From Phycisphaerales bacterium AB-hyl4 (GTDB lineage: Bacteria > Planctomycetota > Phycisphaerae > Phycisphaerales > Phycisphaeraceae), in NCBI GenBank assembly GCA_041821185.1, contig JBGUBD010000013.1:1-64000 (forward strand): a stretch of DNA of 64,000 nucleotides. Reading direction: 5' to 3'. Shown here in pieces: positions 42,137-50,571 of this stretch. The notes under the pieces are model-generated. The model saw only the letters and a program-made list of their open reading frames with translations. It had not been told where the DNA came from and did not search any database. The position numbers and the translations under genes are program-made. Position 1 is the stretch's first letter. Each line of letters starts with the position of its first letter.

Positions 42137-44275
42137 TCACGCTTCGCCGAGCGCTTCGAGCAGTTGCGATTCATCCCAAGTATCAATGCCCAGTTCGCGG
42201 GCCTTGTCGAGTTTGCTGCCTGCCGACTCGCCGGCGATGACGAGGTCGGTCTTCTTTGACACGCTGCCGGTGACTTTCGCGCCAAGCGATTCAAGCCGGT
42301 CAGCGAGCGCCTTCCGCTCAAAATTTTCCAGACTGCCGGTCAGCACGATCGTCTTGCCAGCGAAGGGCGAGTCCGTGGCCGACTGCTGCGCTGCCGTCGC
42401 GGGCGAGGTCATGTCGACACCCGCGGTACGCAGCTCGTCGATCACATGCTTGCCCGCCTCGCTTTGCAGAAAGTCGTGCACCGACTGCGCGATCACGCCC
42501 GGCTTGTAGTTTTCCTTCGCCTGTTCCTTCTTCTTCGTTTCAAGATCGCCCGTGCTCAACGCAAGGTCGATCGCTGTGACGTCGGCCGTCATCAACGCAT
42601 CAATGTCCGCGAAATGCTGCGTAAGCAGTTGAGCCGTCCGCGAGCCGAGATGCCGCACGCCAAGCCCAGCCAGCACGCGCTGCAACCCGCGCGACTTGCT
42701 CTGCTCAATGCCTTTCAGCAGGTTGTCCACCTTCTTTTCGCCCATACGGTCGAGTTCGAGCAACTGGTCGCGATGCTCATGCAACGCGTACACATCGCCA
42801 AAGCTGTGCACCAGGTCGGCTTCGAGTAGCTGGTCAACCATCTTCTCACCGAGGCCGTCGACATCCATCTGCCCTCGGCCGGCGAACCAGATGAGCTTTT
42901 CGCGAAACTGGGCCGGGCATTCGGGGTTGATGCAACGGTGGGCGACTTCGTCTTCCAGCCGCTCGACCGGCTCGCCGCAGCTTGGGCATGCCTCGGGCAC
43001 GGTGATGAGCTTCGCGTCCTTCGGGCGTTTGTCGCGGACGACCTTTTTCACTTGCGGGATGATCTCGCCGGCCTTTTCGATGATGACCGCATCGCCGATG
43101 CGAAGGTCCAGTCGATCGATCTCGTCCGCGTTGTGCAGCGTGGCGTGCTGCACCGTCGTGCCCGCGACGAAGACAGGCTCCATCGTGGCGCGCGGTGTGA
43201 GCTTGCCCGTCTTGCCGACCTGCCAGTCGACCTTGAGCAGCTTTGTCTCCGCCTGTTCCGCGGCGTACTTGTAGGCGATGCACCAGCGGGGTGCTTTGGC
43301 GGTGTAGCCGAGCTTGTCCTGCTCGTCGTAACGGTTGACTTTGACGACCATGCCGTCCGTGCCGTAGCCGAGGTCGGCTCGCTTGTCTTCAAACTGTTCG
43401 ATGGCCTTCCAAATTTCGTCGAAGCTGCGGGCGCGCGTCGTCGCCGGGTTGACGGGAATGCCCCATCGCGTGATCGACTGGAGCAGGTCGCTATGGGTGG
43501 CGAAGCGATCGGGCGCGATCTCGCCGCGGCCGTGGGCGTAAAAGTGCAGTCGTCGGTCGGCCACGGCGCGCGGGTCGAGCTGCTTCAACGTGCCCGCCGT
43601 TGCGTTGCGCGGGTTGGCGAACGGTTCGAGGCCGGCCTCGCTGCGTTTGTCATTGATGCGCTTGAACTCGTCGTGCGGCATGTAAATTTCGCCGCGCACT
43701 TCGAGTACGTCGGGCACGTCGTCATCGTCCGCCAGCCGTAGCGGAACGGCACGGATCGTCCGCACGTTGCTGGTGATGTCATCCCCCGCGCGGCCGTCGC
43801 CTCGGCTGGCGGCAAGGGTGAGCTTGCCCGCTTCATAGCGCAGGCTCACCGCTACGCCGTCGACCTTCGGCTCAAGAATGAACTCGACGTGATCGTTCGG
43901 CTGCTCGTCCTGATCGAACAGGCTGCCGAGCGTCGGCTCGCGGTCTTCGTCGACGGCGTGCTTCTTGCCGAGCCCCTTGGTCACACGATCGAACCAGGCG
44001 CGCAGCTCGGCCTGGTCGTACGTGTTGTCGATGCTCATCATCGGCCGACTGTGTTCGACCGTGTTGAAGCCTTCGATCGGCTCGCCGCCGACGCGCTGGG
44101 TCGGCGAGTCGTCGGTCACCAGTTCCGGATGGTCGGCTTCGAGTTGCTCAAGCTCTTTCAGCAACGCGTCAAACGCGCGGTCGCTGATCTCCTGCCGGGC
44201 CTCGATGTAATAGAGGCGGTTGTGGCGGTCGATCTCGCGACGTAACTCGGCAATGCGTTCGGCGGCAGCGGTCAT
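42137..44275 (-). CDS. ligA: NAD-dependent DNA ligase LigA
   Basis: A 712-residue ligase that seals nicks using NAD+. Domain Ia begins RIAELRREIDRHNRLYY; the adenylation motif is LEPKVDGVAVSLRYE with Lys137; the OB fold follows. The four-Cys zinc finger is CPSCGEPVERL with HRCINPECPAQF. Helix-hairpin-helix repeats and a C-terminal BRCT domain (GKTIVLTGSLENFERK) complete it. A longer linker than usual (about residues 78-100) carries acidic residues. The gene is convergent with nadD. Confidence 0.97.
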   Translation of the reverse strand: MTAAAERIAELRREIDRHNRLYYIEARQEISDRAFDALLKELEQLEADHPELVTDDSPTQRVGGEPIEGFNTVEHSRPMMSIDNTYDQAELRAWFDRVTKGLGKKHAVDEDREPTLGSLFDQDEQPNDHVEFILEPKVDGVAVSLRYEAGKLTLAASRGDGRAGDDITSNVRTIRAVPLRLADDDDVPDVLEVRGEIYMPHDEFKRINDKRSEAGLEPFANPRNATAGTLKQLDPRAVADRRLHFYAHGRGEIAPDRFATHSDLLQSITRWGIPVNPATTRARSFDEIWKAIEQFEDKRADLGYGTDGMVVKVNRYDEQDKLGYTAKAPRWCIAYKYAAEQAETKLLKVDWQVGKTGKLTPRATMEPVFVAGTTVQHATLHNADEIDRLDLRIGDAVIIEKAGEIIPQVKKVVRDKRPKDAKLITVPEACPSCGEPVERLEDEVAHRCINPECPAQFREKLIWFAGRGQMDVDGLGEKMVDQLLEADLVHSFGDVYALHEHRDQLLELDRMGEKKVDNLLKGIEQSKSRGLQRVLAGLGVRHLGSRTAQLLTQHFADIDALMTADVTAIDLALSTGDLETKKKEQAKENYKPGVIAQSVHDFLQSEAGKHVIDELRTAGVDMTSPATAAQQSATDSPFAGKTIVLTGSLENFERKALADRLESLGAKVTGSVSKKTDLVIAGESAGSKLDKARELGIDTWDESQLLEALGEA

Positions 44276-44314
44276 GCGACAATTCTACCTGACGATTTCC
44301 CGTTCAGGTTGCAA

Positions 44315-44405
44315 CATTTAGCCGCGGTGCTTGCACCGCGCTCTTCGGCGGACGGGTCGAACGCGCGGGCGGCCCGAAGCGCGGTGCAAGCACCGCGGCT
44401 AAATG
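44315..44405. repeat. dispersed hairpin family B, paired inverted copies
   Basis: Left arm 44315-44348 begins CATTTAGCCGCGGTGC. Right arm 44374-44405 is its complement, ending GCACCGCGGCTAAATG, with a 2-nt bulge in the left arm. Each arm also folds alone: CGCGGTGC (44323-44330) pairs with GCACCGCG (44333-44340). The element fills most of the gap between the - strand aspS stop and the ligA start. The layout of two hairpins in inverted orientation is that of a REPIN. Confidence 0.85.
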
Positions 44406-44428
44406 GGGGGCCTTGCCGCGCTGTCGTG

Positions 44429-46222
44429 TTATGAGCCTTCGGGCACGCGGACGTCGTGCTTGCGGGCGGTCTGCACGCGCAGTTGCAGTTCGCGCAGTTG
44501 CAGTTCGTCGACCGCGGCGGGCGCGCCGAGCATGAGGTCCGCGCCGGTCTGCGTCTTGGGGAAGGCGATGACGTCGCGGATGTTGCTCGTGCCGGTCAGG
44601 TGCATGATGATCCGGTCGAGGCCGAAGGCGATGCCGCCGTGTGGCGGCGCGCCGTATTTCAGCGCGTCCAGCAGGAAGCCGAACTTTTCCTGAGCCTCTT
44701 CGTTATCAATGCCGAGCACTTTGAAGACCTGACGCTGCACGTCGGGCTGGTGGATACGCACAGATCCGCCGCCAAGCTCCGAGCCGTTGAGCACGAGGTC
44801 GTACGCTTTCGAGCGGACCGCAGCGGTGTCGGTCGCGATCTTGTCGATGTCTTCATTCAGCGGCGCGGTGAACGGATGGTGCAGGCTGTCCCATCGCTTC
44901 TGCTCTTCGTTCCATTCAACCATCGGGAAGTCGACGACCCAGACCCATTCCCACTGGTCGGGCTTGATGAGTTCGAGGTCGCGGGCGAGCTTGACGCGCA
45001 GCTCGCCGAGCACGCGGTGAACCACAGCCGGCTTCGCGTCGACGCCGAAGCAGATCAGGTCGCCGTCTTCCGCACCGAGGCGTTCGATGAGGGCGTCTTT
45101 CACCGAATCGATGAACTTGGCGATGCCCGTGCTGAAGCTGCCAGCTTCGACCTTGGTGATCGGCAGGCCGCCTGCGCCGAACTGCTTGACCCACTCGGCG
45201 AGGGCGTCGGTCTGCTTGCGTGTCATCTTCGCGCCGCCGGGCACGCGGATGGCTTTGACGATGCCGCCCGCGTCGATCGCGCCGCGGAAGACTTTGAAGT
45301 CGGTTTGCTTAGCGATGTCGGACACGTCGACGAGTTCGAGGTCGAACCGCAGGTCGGGCCGATCCGAGCCGTACCTGCTCATCGCCTCGGCGTAAGGCAT
45401 GCGGCGGATGCGTTCGGGGATATCGACGTCGAGGATCTCTTTCCAGATGCGACGCATGAGGCCTTCGCAAAGGCCCATCACATCGTCCGGCTCGACGAAG
45501 CTCATCTCGATGTCGAGTTGGGTGAACTCGGCTTGACGGTCGGCACGCGGGTCTTCATCGCGGAAGCAGCGGACGATCTGGAAGTATTTATCGAAGCCGG
45601 AGACCATCAGGATCTGCTTGAACAGCTGCGGGCTCTGCGGCAGCGCGTAGAACTCGCCGGGCTGAAGGCGTGAGGGCACGAGGAAGTCGCGAGCGCCTTC
45701 GGGGGTGGATCGGCAGAGGAACGGGGTTTCGATTTCGTAGAAGCCGTTCGCGTCGTAGTAGTCGCGCATGATCTTGGTCACGCGGTGTCGCGTGCGGAGG
45801 ATCTGCTGCATGCGCGGTCGGCGGAGGTCGATGAAGCGGTAGCGAAGGCGATGCTCTTCGCCGATCTTGCCGTACTCGTCGGGGGTGAATGGCGGGGTTT
45901 CGCTTTTGTTGAGCACTTCGAGGTGGGTGGCCTGCACTTCGATCGCGCCGGTGGGAAGCTTGGGGTTCTCCATGCCGGCTTCGCGGGCGACGCATTTGCC
46001 TTCAATCCATGCGACGTCTTCGTGGCGGAGTTTGTCGGCGAGCGCGTGGGCGTCGGCGTTGTCGGGGTGGAAGACGATCTGGGTCAGGCCGTCGCGGTCG
46101 CGGAGGTCGATGAAGATCACGCCGCCGTGGTCGCGGTAGTTGTTGACCCAGCCGGCGAGGCTGACGGTCTGGTCGACGTGTTCTTTTCGCAGTTGGCCGC
46201 AGGTTTGCGTTCGTGGTTTCAT
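44429..46222 (-). CDS. aspS: Aspartyl-tRNA synthetase, bacterial type
   Basis: A 597-residue class II synthetase. An N-terminal OB anticodon domain (VSLAGWVNNYRDHGGVIFID) is followed by class II motif 1, motif 2 (FRDEDPRADRQAEFTQLD), the bacterial GAD insertion domain, and motif 3 (GGIAFGLDRIIMHLTG). The size and GAD domain mark the bacterial form, which is non-discriminating for Asn in organisms with GatCAB; the window does not show which applies. ATG 46222 is the first codon of MKPRTQTCGQLRKEHVDQ. The divergent gap of 238 bp holds a heptamer array and a family A palindrome. Confidence 0.97.
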   Translation of the reverse strand: MKPRTQTCGQLRKEHVDQTVSLAGWVNNYRDHGGVIFIDLRDRDGLTQIVFHPDNADAHALADKLRHEDVAWIEGKCVAREAGMENPKLPTGAIEVQATHLEVLNKSETPPFTPDEYGKIGEEHRLRYRFIDLRRPRMQQILRTRHRVTKIMRDYYDANGFYEIETPFLCRSTPEGARDFLVPSRLQPGEFYALPQSPQLFKQILMVSGFDKYFQIVRCFRDEDPRADRQAEFTQLDIEMSFVEPDDVMGLCEGLMRRIWKEILDVDIPERIRRMPYAEAMSRYGSDRPDLRFDLELVDVSDIAKQTDFKVFRGAIDAGGIVKAIRVPGGAKMTRKQTDALAEWVKQFGAGGLPITKVEAGSFSTGIAKFIDSVKDALIERLGAEDGDLICFGVDAKPAVVHRVLGELRVKLARDLELIKPDQWEWVWVVDFPMVEWNEEQKRWDSLHHPFTAPLNEDIDKIATDTAAVRSKAYDLVLNGSELGGGSVRIHQPDVQRQVFKVLGIDNEEAQEKFGFLLDALKYGAPPHGGIAFGLDRIIMHLTGTSNIRDVIAFPKTQTGADLMLGAPAAVDELQLRELQLRVQTARKHDVRVPEGS

Positions 46223-46286
46223 GGTCTTCTAGCTCGTGTTGCGTGGCAAAGAGGGGTGATGATACCAAGGGCGGCGGGGGTGTGGG

Positions 46287-46314
46287 GTTTCTGGTTTCTC
46301 GTTTCTCGTTGTGA
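46287..46314. repeat. GTTTCT heptamer array
   Basis: Successive units GTTTCTG, GTTTCTC, GTTTCTC, GTTGTGA occur in the gap between aspS and the ABC-2 permease gene, directly beside family A copy 6. The unit is close to the complement of the arrays at 26199 and 60680. Confidence 0.7.
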
Positions 46315-46318
46315 GGAG

Positions 46319-46341
46319 GCCCACGGATTGAATCCGTGAGC
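46319..46341. repeat. dispersed palindrome family A, copy 6
   Basis: GCCCACGGATT (46319-46329) and AATCCGTGAGC (46331-46341) form an 11-bp inverted repeat with one mismatch (C against A). It lies between divergent genes (aspS and the ABC-2 permease), so a terminator role is unlikely here. Confidence 0.8.
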
Positions 46342-46460
46342 TTCGGGGGAGCGATGAGCCACGAGCGACCAGCGGAAAGACCTGCCCTGACTCCTGTCCC
46401 TGACGGCGGCGGGCGGGTGTGCTAAGATTCACGGCTCACCCGACCTTTAAGACGACGACC

Positions 46461-47309
46461 ATGAACACCGCTGTTTCCGCTACCGCCCCCCCTGCCGCGC
46501 CGGCCGCGGCGAATGGCAGCCTTGCCCTCGCGACGATGACGTTGTGGCGACGGGAAATGGTGCGCTTCTTTCGACAGCGGAACCGTGTGATCGGCGCGTT
46601 TGCGACGCCGGTGGTGTTCTGGCTGCTGCTGGGGTCGGGGTTGAACCGTGCGTTTGCTGTGCCCGTCGCGGGCGAGGCGGCGGAGTCGATCGGATACCTG
46701 GCGTACTTCTTTCCGGGGGCGCTGGTGCTGATCCTGCTGTTCACGGCGATCTTCTCGACGATCAGCGTGATTGAAGATCGCAACGCGGGGTTTCTTCAGG
46801 GTGTGCTGGTGTCGCCTGCGCCGCGGCTGGCGATTGTGCTGGGGAAGGTGTTCGGGGGGGCGAGCATTGCGACGCTGCAGGGGATTTTGTTTTTGCTGGT
46901 GTGGCCGATCGTCGGCGGGTGGCCGGGGCTTGGGGCGATGCTGCTGGCGGTGGTGGTAATGTTCGTGCTGGCGGTGGGGTTGACGGCGCTGGGGTTGTGC
47001 ATTGCGTGGCCGCTGGATTCGACGGCGGGGTTTCATGCGATCATGAATCTGTTTCTGATGCCGATGTGGTTCCTCAGCGGCGCGGTGTTTCCGGTGGTGA
47101 CCGCGCCGTTGTGGTTGCAGGTGGTGATGTATGCGAACCCGCTGACGTATGGCTTGAGCGTGATGGCGGCGGTGTTGCAGGGGGTGGAATCGCCGGCGAT
47201 CGCGCCGCTGCCGATGGGGGTGAACGTGGCGGTGATGCTGGTGTCGTGCGCGGCGCTGGTGGGGTTGGCGACGTGGATCGTGGGGCGGACGAAACGAAAC
47301 GGGGTTTGA
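46461..47309 (+). CDS. ABC-2 type transporter permease
   Basis: A 282-residue permease with six membrane helices. A soluble Ala/Pro-rich start leads to LWRREMVRFFRQRNRVIGAF, then helices with YFFPGALVLILLF, the family block GFLQGVLVSPAPRLAIVLGK, and the final FPVVTAPLWLQVVMYANPLTYG. The partner ATPase is normally adjacent but is not in this operon or window. SCO1 and DUF420 follow, so it may act in cytochrome oxidase or haem/copper centre assembly. The codons are strongly G-ending. Confidence 0.85.
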   Translation: MNTAVSATAPPAAPAAANGSLALATMTLWRREMVRFFRQRNRVIGAFATPVVFWLLLGSGLNRAFAVPVAGEAAESIGYLAYFFPGALVLILLFTAIFSTISVIEDRNAGFLQGVLVSPAPRLAIVLGKVFGGASIATLQGILFLLVWPIVGGWPGLGAMLLAVVVMFVLAVGLTALGLCIAWPLDSTAGFHAIMNLFLMPMWFLSGAVFPVVTAPLWLQVVMYANPLTYGLSVMAAVLQGVESPAIAPLPMGVNVAVMLVSCAALVGLATWIVGRTKRNGV

Positions 47310-47384
47310 TGCCCGCTGACGGATGTGGGCGGGCGGATGTTGCACGGCGCGTGAGGGGCGTGGCCTTTTTTGAGGTGCGTTGCC

Positions 47385-48095
47385 ATGGCGAAGAAGACGA
47401 ACGAGTTTCGGAACACCTTGCTGTTTTTCGCCGGCGCTGCGGTGGGCGCGGTGGTGCTGGCGGGGTTGCTGGCGTCGGTGACGGTGATGATGCGCGGCAC
47501 GCCGACGGCGAGCGAGCGCGAGCCGGTGCCGGTGTTGTATGGCGTGCCGTCGTTTGAGTTGACCAGCCAGGCGGAGCAGGCGGTGCGTCGGGACGATCTG
47601 CGTGGCAAGGTGTGGGTGGCGAACTTTATCTTCACGCGCTGTGCGAGTGTGTGTCCGATGGTGACCGGCCGAACCGCGGAGTTGCAGCAGATGCTGCGGA
47701 CGCATGAGCGGTGGTCGGACATGCGTTTGATCAGTTTTACGGTGGACCCCGGGCATGACACGCCGGAGGTGCTGCGTGACTACGGCCAACGGTTCGGGGC
47801 CGACCCGGAGCAGTGGCTGTTTCTCACCGGCGAGCGGGACTATGTCTGGCAGTTGATCGAGCAAGGGTTTCGGCTGCCGGTGGAAGATGCGCCGGATAAT
47901 CCGGAGATGCCGATCCTGCACAGCGACAAGTTCGTGCTGGTGGACCGGGACGGTCAGATCCGCGGCTACTACAGCGCACTGGATCAGGCGGAGCGGGCGC
48001 AGTTGCTGGTGGACCTGCATACGGTCGTGTCCGAGCCCTGGTCGAGCGATGGTGATGCGGGATCGCGGGCAGCGGCGGGAGCGGCGCGGCGATGA
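47385..48095 (+). CDS. SCO1/SenC family copper chaperone
   Basis: A 236-residue membrane-anchored thioredoxin-fold protein. One N-terminal helix (TLLFFAGAAVGAVVLAGLLA) anchors it, and the domain faces outward. Copper ligands are Cys86 and Cys90 (FTRCASVCPM) and His179 (ILHSDKF), with family spacing. It should deliver copper to, or reduce, the CuA centre of cytochrome c oxidase subunit II. ATG 47385 follows TGAGG at a good distance. The stop overlaps the DUF420 start (ATGA). Confidence 0.93.
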   Translation: MAKKTNEFRNTLLFFAGAAVGAVVLAGLLASVTVMMRGTPTASEREPVPVLYGVPSFELTSQAEQAVRRDDLRGKVWVANFIFTRCASVCPMVTGRTAELQQMLRTHERWSDMRLISFTVDPGHDTPEVLRDYGQRFGADPEQWLFLTGERDYVWQLIEQGFRLPVEDAPDNPEMPILHSDKFVLVDRDGQIRGYYSALDQAERAQLLVDLHTVVSEPWSSDGDAGSRAAAGAARR

Positions 48096-48541
48096 ACATT
48101 GACCTTTCGTTTCTGCCTGCGGTGAATGCGGGGCTGAACGCCACGGCAGGTGTGCTGTTGCTGGTGGGGTTCGCGTTGATTCGGCAGCATCGCGTCAAGG
48201 CGCATCGCAATGTGATGATGGCGGCGTTTGGCGTGTCGGCGTTGTTTCTGGTGACGTATGTGGCGCATTATGTGTGGCGGGCGGCGGTGGCCGGCGGGGT
48301 GCACACGCGATACAACGCCGAGGGGTATCTGCTGTGGGGCTACTATGGGATGCTAATCAGCCACATCCTGCTGGCGATCTTCGTGCCGTTGTTTGCGGTC
48401 GCGTTGATTTACCTGGGGCTGACGAAGCGTTACGCAGCGCATCGTCGGCTGGCGAAGGTGGCGTGGCCGACGTGGATGTATGTATCGGTGACGGGCGTGC
48501 TGATCTATTTCATGCTGTATCACTTCAATCCGGAGGCGTGA
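48092..48541 (+). CDS. DUF420 membrane protein
   Basis: A 149-residue protein with four or five membrane helices. Conserved His and Asn residues of the family are visible: NAGLNATAGVLLL, then VKAHRNVMM, VTYVAHYVW, ISHILLAIFVP and HRRLAKVAWPTWMYVSVTGV. DUF420 genes accompany cytochrome oxidase assembly genes, and here it overlaps the SCO1 gene by 4 bp. The conserved His residues could bind haem or copper, which is inference. No oxidase subunit gene lies in the window. Confidence 0.9.
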   Translation: MNIDLSFLPAVNAGLNATAGVLLLVGFALIRQHRVKAHRNVMMAAFGVSALFLVTYVAHYVWRAAVAGGVHTRYNAEGYLLWGYYGMLISHILLAIFVPLFAVALIYLGLTKRYAAHRRLAKVAWPTWMYVSVTGVLIYFMLYHFNPEA

Positions 48542-48568
48542 ATTCCGCCCCCCGAATTTGGACGCGAC

Positions 48569-49456
48569 GTGAGCGAGGCGAACTTTACACCACCGACGAC
48601 GGAACAGGTTGAAACGCTGCTGGACGAGCATCCGCTGCGCTCGCCGTCGCCGTTGGCGGCGTGGGGGCCGTTGATCGGGCTGGTGGCGTTGCTGGTGGTG
48701 GTACTGGTGATCGGCGGCATATGGGGAGTGATCCTGCCATGGCTGGGGCTTGGCGTGCTGCTGGGGTATCTGATGCTGCGAATGCGTCGGGTGCGGCAGG
48801 TGGAGCAGCGTGTGACGCGGGCGCAGGAACTGGCGATGCTTCGACATCACCAGCAGGCGTTGGCGATGGGCTGGCGGTTGCTGCCGAAGTCGAACACTTC
48901 GCCGGCCACCTACCTGCGGACGATGACGCTGATCGGGCATTGCCTGGAAGAGTTGAAAGTTTACGAGGGGGCTATCGCCTGCTTCGATCGGTTGCTGGAT
49001 GTGCTGCCACAGGAACACCCCGGTGCGGTTCACTTGCGCATTCATCGCGCGATCGCGGCGCTGGGCTGCGAACGGCTGCTGGATGCGGATGACGGGCTGA
49101 GTCGACTGCGCGGGACGATGGGGCAGTATCCGCAGTCGCCGCTGTCGGCGTTGTATCGGTTGGCCGACCTGATCCAGGCGGTGCGGACGGGGCATTATGC
49201 CGACCCGCTTCGCGAGGCGGACACGCTGCTGGCGGAGCTGCGGCCGCTGGGGGTGGAGGCCGGGTATGGGCATGGGCTGATGGCGGTTTGTTATCACCAT
49301 GCACGACCTGACGCGAGCGACGAGCACGGCCGATCGCGGCAGCGCGAGCAGTCGGCGATGTGGTGGCAACGGGCGACGACGCTGCTGCCGAGCGAGGCGC
49401 TGGTCGCGCGGTTCCCCGAACTGGCGGTGATGCAGGCGGAAGCGGGGGATACGTGA
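48569..49456 (+). CDS. TPR-like membrane protein, paralogue 1
   Basis: A 295-residue protein of unknown function. After a soluble start (MSEANFTPPTTEQVETLLDE, GTG codon) two membrane helices (residues 34-68) lead to a cytoplasmic all-helical region with TPR-like units (YLRTMTLIGHCLEELKVYEG, IACFDRLLDVLPQEHPGA). It is followed, with stop and start sharing a base (TGATG), by a second gene of the same design. It may scaffold a complex at the membrane. It is cotranscribed with DUF420 after 27 bp. Confidence 0.7.
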   Translation: MSEANFTPPTTEQVETLLDEHPLRSPSPLAAWGPLIGLVALLVVVLVIGGIWGVILPWLGLGVLLGYLMLRMRRVRQVEQRVTRAQELAMLRHHQQALAMGWRLLPKSNTSPATYLRTMTLIGHCLEELKVYEGAIACFDRLLDVLPQEHPGAVHLRIHRAIAALGCERLLDADDGLSRLRGTMGQYPQSPLSALYRLADLIQAVRTGHYADPLREADTLLAELRPLGVEAGYGHGLMAVCYHHARPDASDEHGRSRQREQSAMWWQRATTLLPSEALVARFPELAVMQAEAGDT

Positions 49457-50472
49457 TGCAATGGAACTTTTCCGATGAGCCGGGTCGGCCGTCGGCCAGC
49501 CCGCCGGGGGGCAAGCCGCCCGCGCCGCCCCCGCCTGAGGCGTCGGACTCAACTTCGCGCGATGGTGGTAGTCGTATGACGATGCAGGCGGAGGCGGCGA
49601 TGATCAGTCCGCCGTTCACCCCCGAGCGGATGCGGCGGCAGATCATCTTCGACAGCGCGATGCACTGGCTCGGTGTGCTGGTGATGGTGGCGGGGTTGAT
49701 CGTGCTGCTGTCGCTGGCGGAAGGCGGGGGCACGCTGTTGACCGTCTTACCGGTGATCCTGGTGCTGGCGGGCTGGATGATGATCAACCTGATCAGCGCC
49801 CGCGTGTCGCGCGAGCTGCCGCGGCTGTCGGCGCTGATCGGCGACGACCCGACGCTGGCGGAGATCCAGCTGGCCGAGCATTTGCGACGGCGGCCACTGC
49901 TGCGGTGGGTCAGGCTGATGCTGTATCACCACCTGGCGATGCTGCGTCATCGACAGCGGCGGTTTGCGGAGTCGGCGGCGATCTGCCGAGCGGTGCTTGA
50001 CTATCGACTGGGCCCGGCCCGCGACGCCCGGCCGCATCTGCTGCTGATGATGGCCGAGTCGACGCTGGAGTGTCGGGACCTCGGCTCGGCGTACGGCGCG
50101 TTGAACGATCTGCATCGCGTTCGGCTGAACCTGGTGGAGGCGATTCAGCGCTTGGCGTTACAGACGCGGTACGAGTTGATGGCAGGCTATGATGAGGCGG
50201 TGCTGCAGAGTCGGCAGCAGAAGGTGAACCTTGCCGAGCTGATGCCCGCGCCGCAATGCGCAGCGATGCATGCGATGCTCGCCATTGCCGCCGACCGCCG
50301 ACGGGACGAGGGGCTCGCAAGCTGGTTGTGGCGGCGGGTGGAGTTGCTGGCGACACCCGAACAGTTTGAGCGGTTTCGCGTGGGCGACTTCGGCGTGGGC
50401 ATTGTCGATGCGGTGAAGCCGATGGCGCAGCAGCACGGCCCGACGGGGCATGACCATCGCGCCTCGGCGTAG
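49456..50472 (+). CDS. TPR-like membrane protein, paralogue 2
   Basis: A 338-residue protein with the same architecture as its upstream neighbour: a Pro-rich soluble N-terminus (GRPSASPPGGKPPAPPPPEA), two membrane helices (about residues 70-110), and a helical repeat region with LAEIQLAEHLRRRPLLRWVR and RRFAESAAICRAVLDYRLG. Overlap with the upstream stop indicates coupled translation, consistent with a heteromeric pair. I recognise no named family and see no enzyme motif. Confidence 0.7.
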   Translation: MQWNFSDEPGRPSASPPGGKPPAPPPPEASDSTSRDGGSRMTMQAEAAMISPPFTPERMRRQIIFDSAMHWLGVLVMVAGLIVLLSLAEGGGTLLTVLPVILVLAGWMMINLISARVSRELPRLSALIGDDPTLAEIQLAEHLRRRPLLRWVRLMLYHHLAMLRHRQRRFAESAAICRAVLDYRLGPARDARPHLLLMMAESTLECRDLGSAYGALNDLHRVRLNLVEAIQRLALQTRYELMAGYDEAVLQSRQQKVNLAELMPAPQCAAMHAMLAIAADRRRDEGLASWLWRRVELLATPEQFERFRVGDFGVGIVDAVKPMAQQHGPTGHDHRASA

Positions 50473-50571
50473 GGAGCATCGCGTTTCGGTAGCTCGCCCC
50501 GATCGGCAAACCAGGCGGACGCCGCATAAACTGTTCGGCGTCCCTGAACCCCCATTGAAACGAGATTGCCC

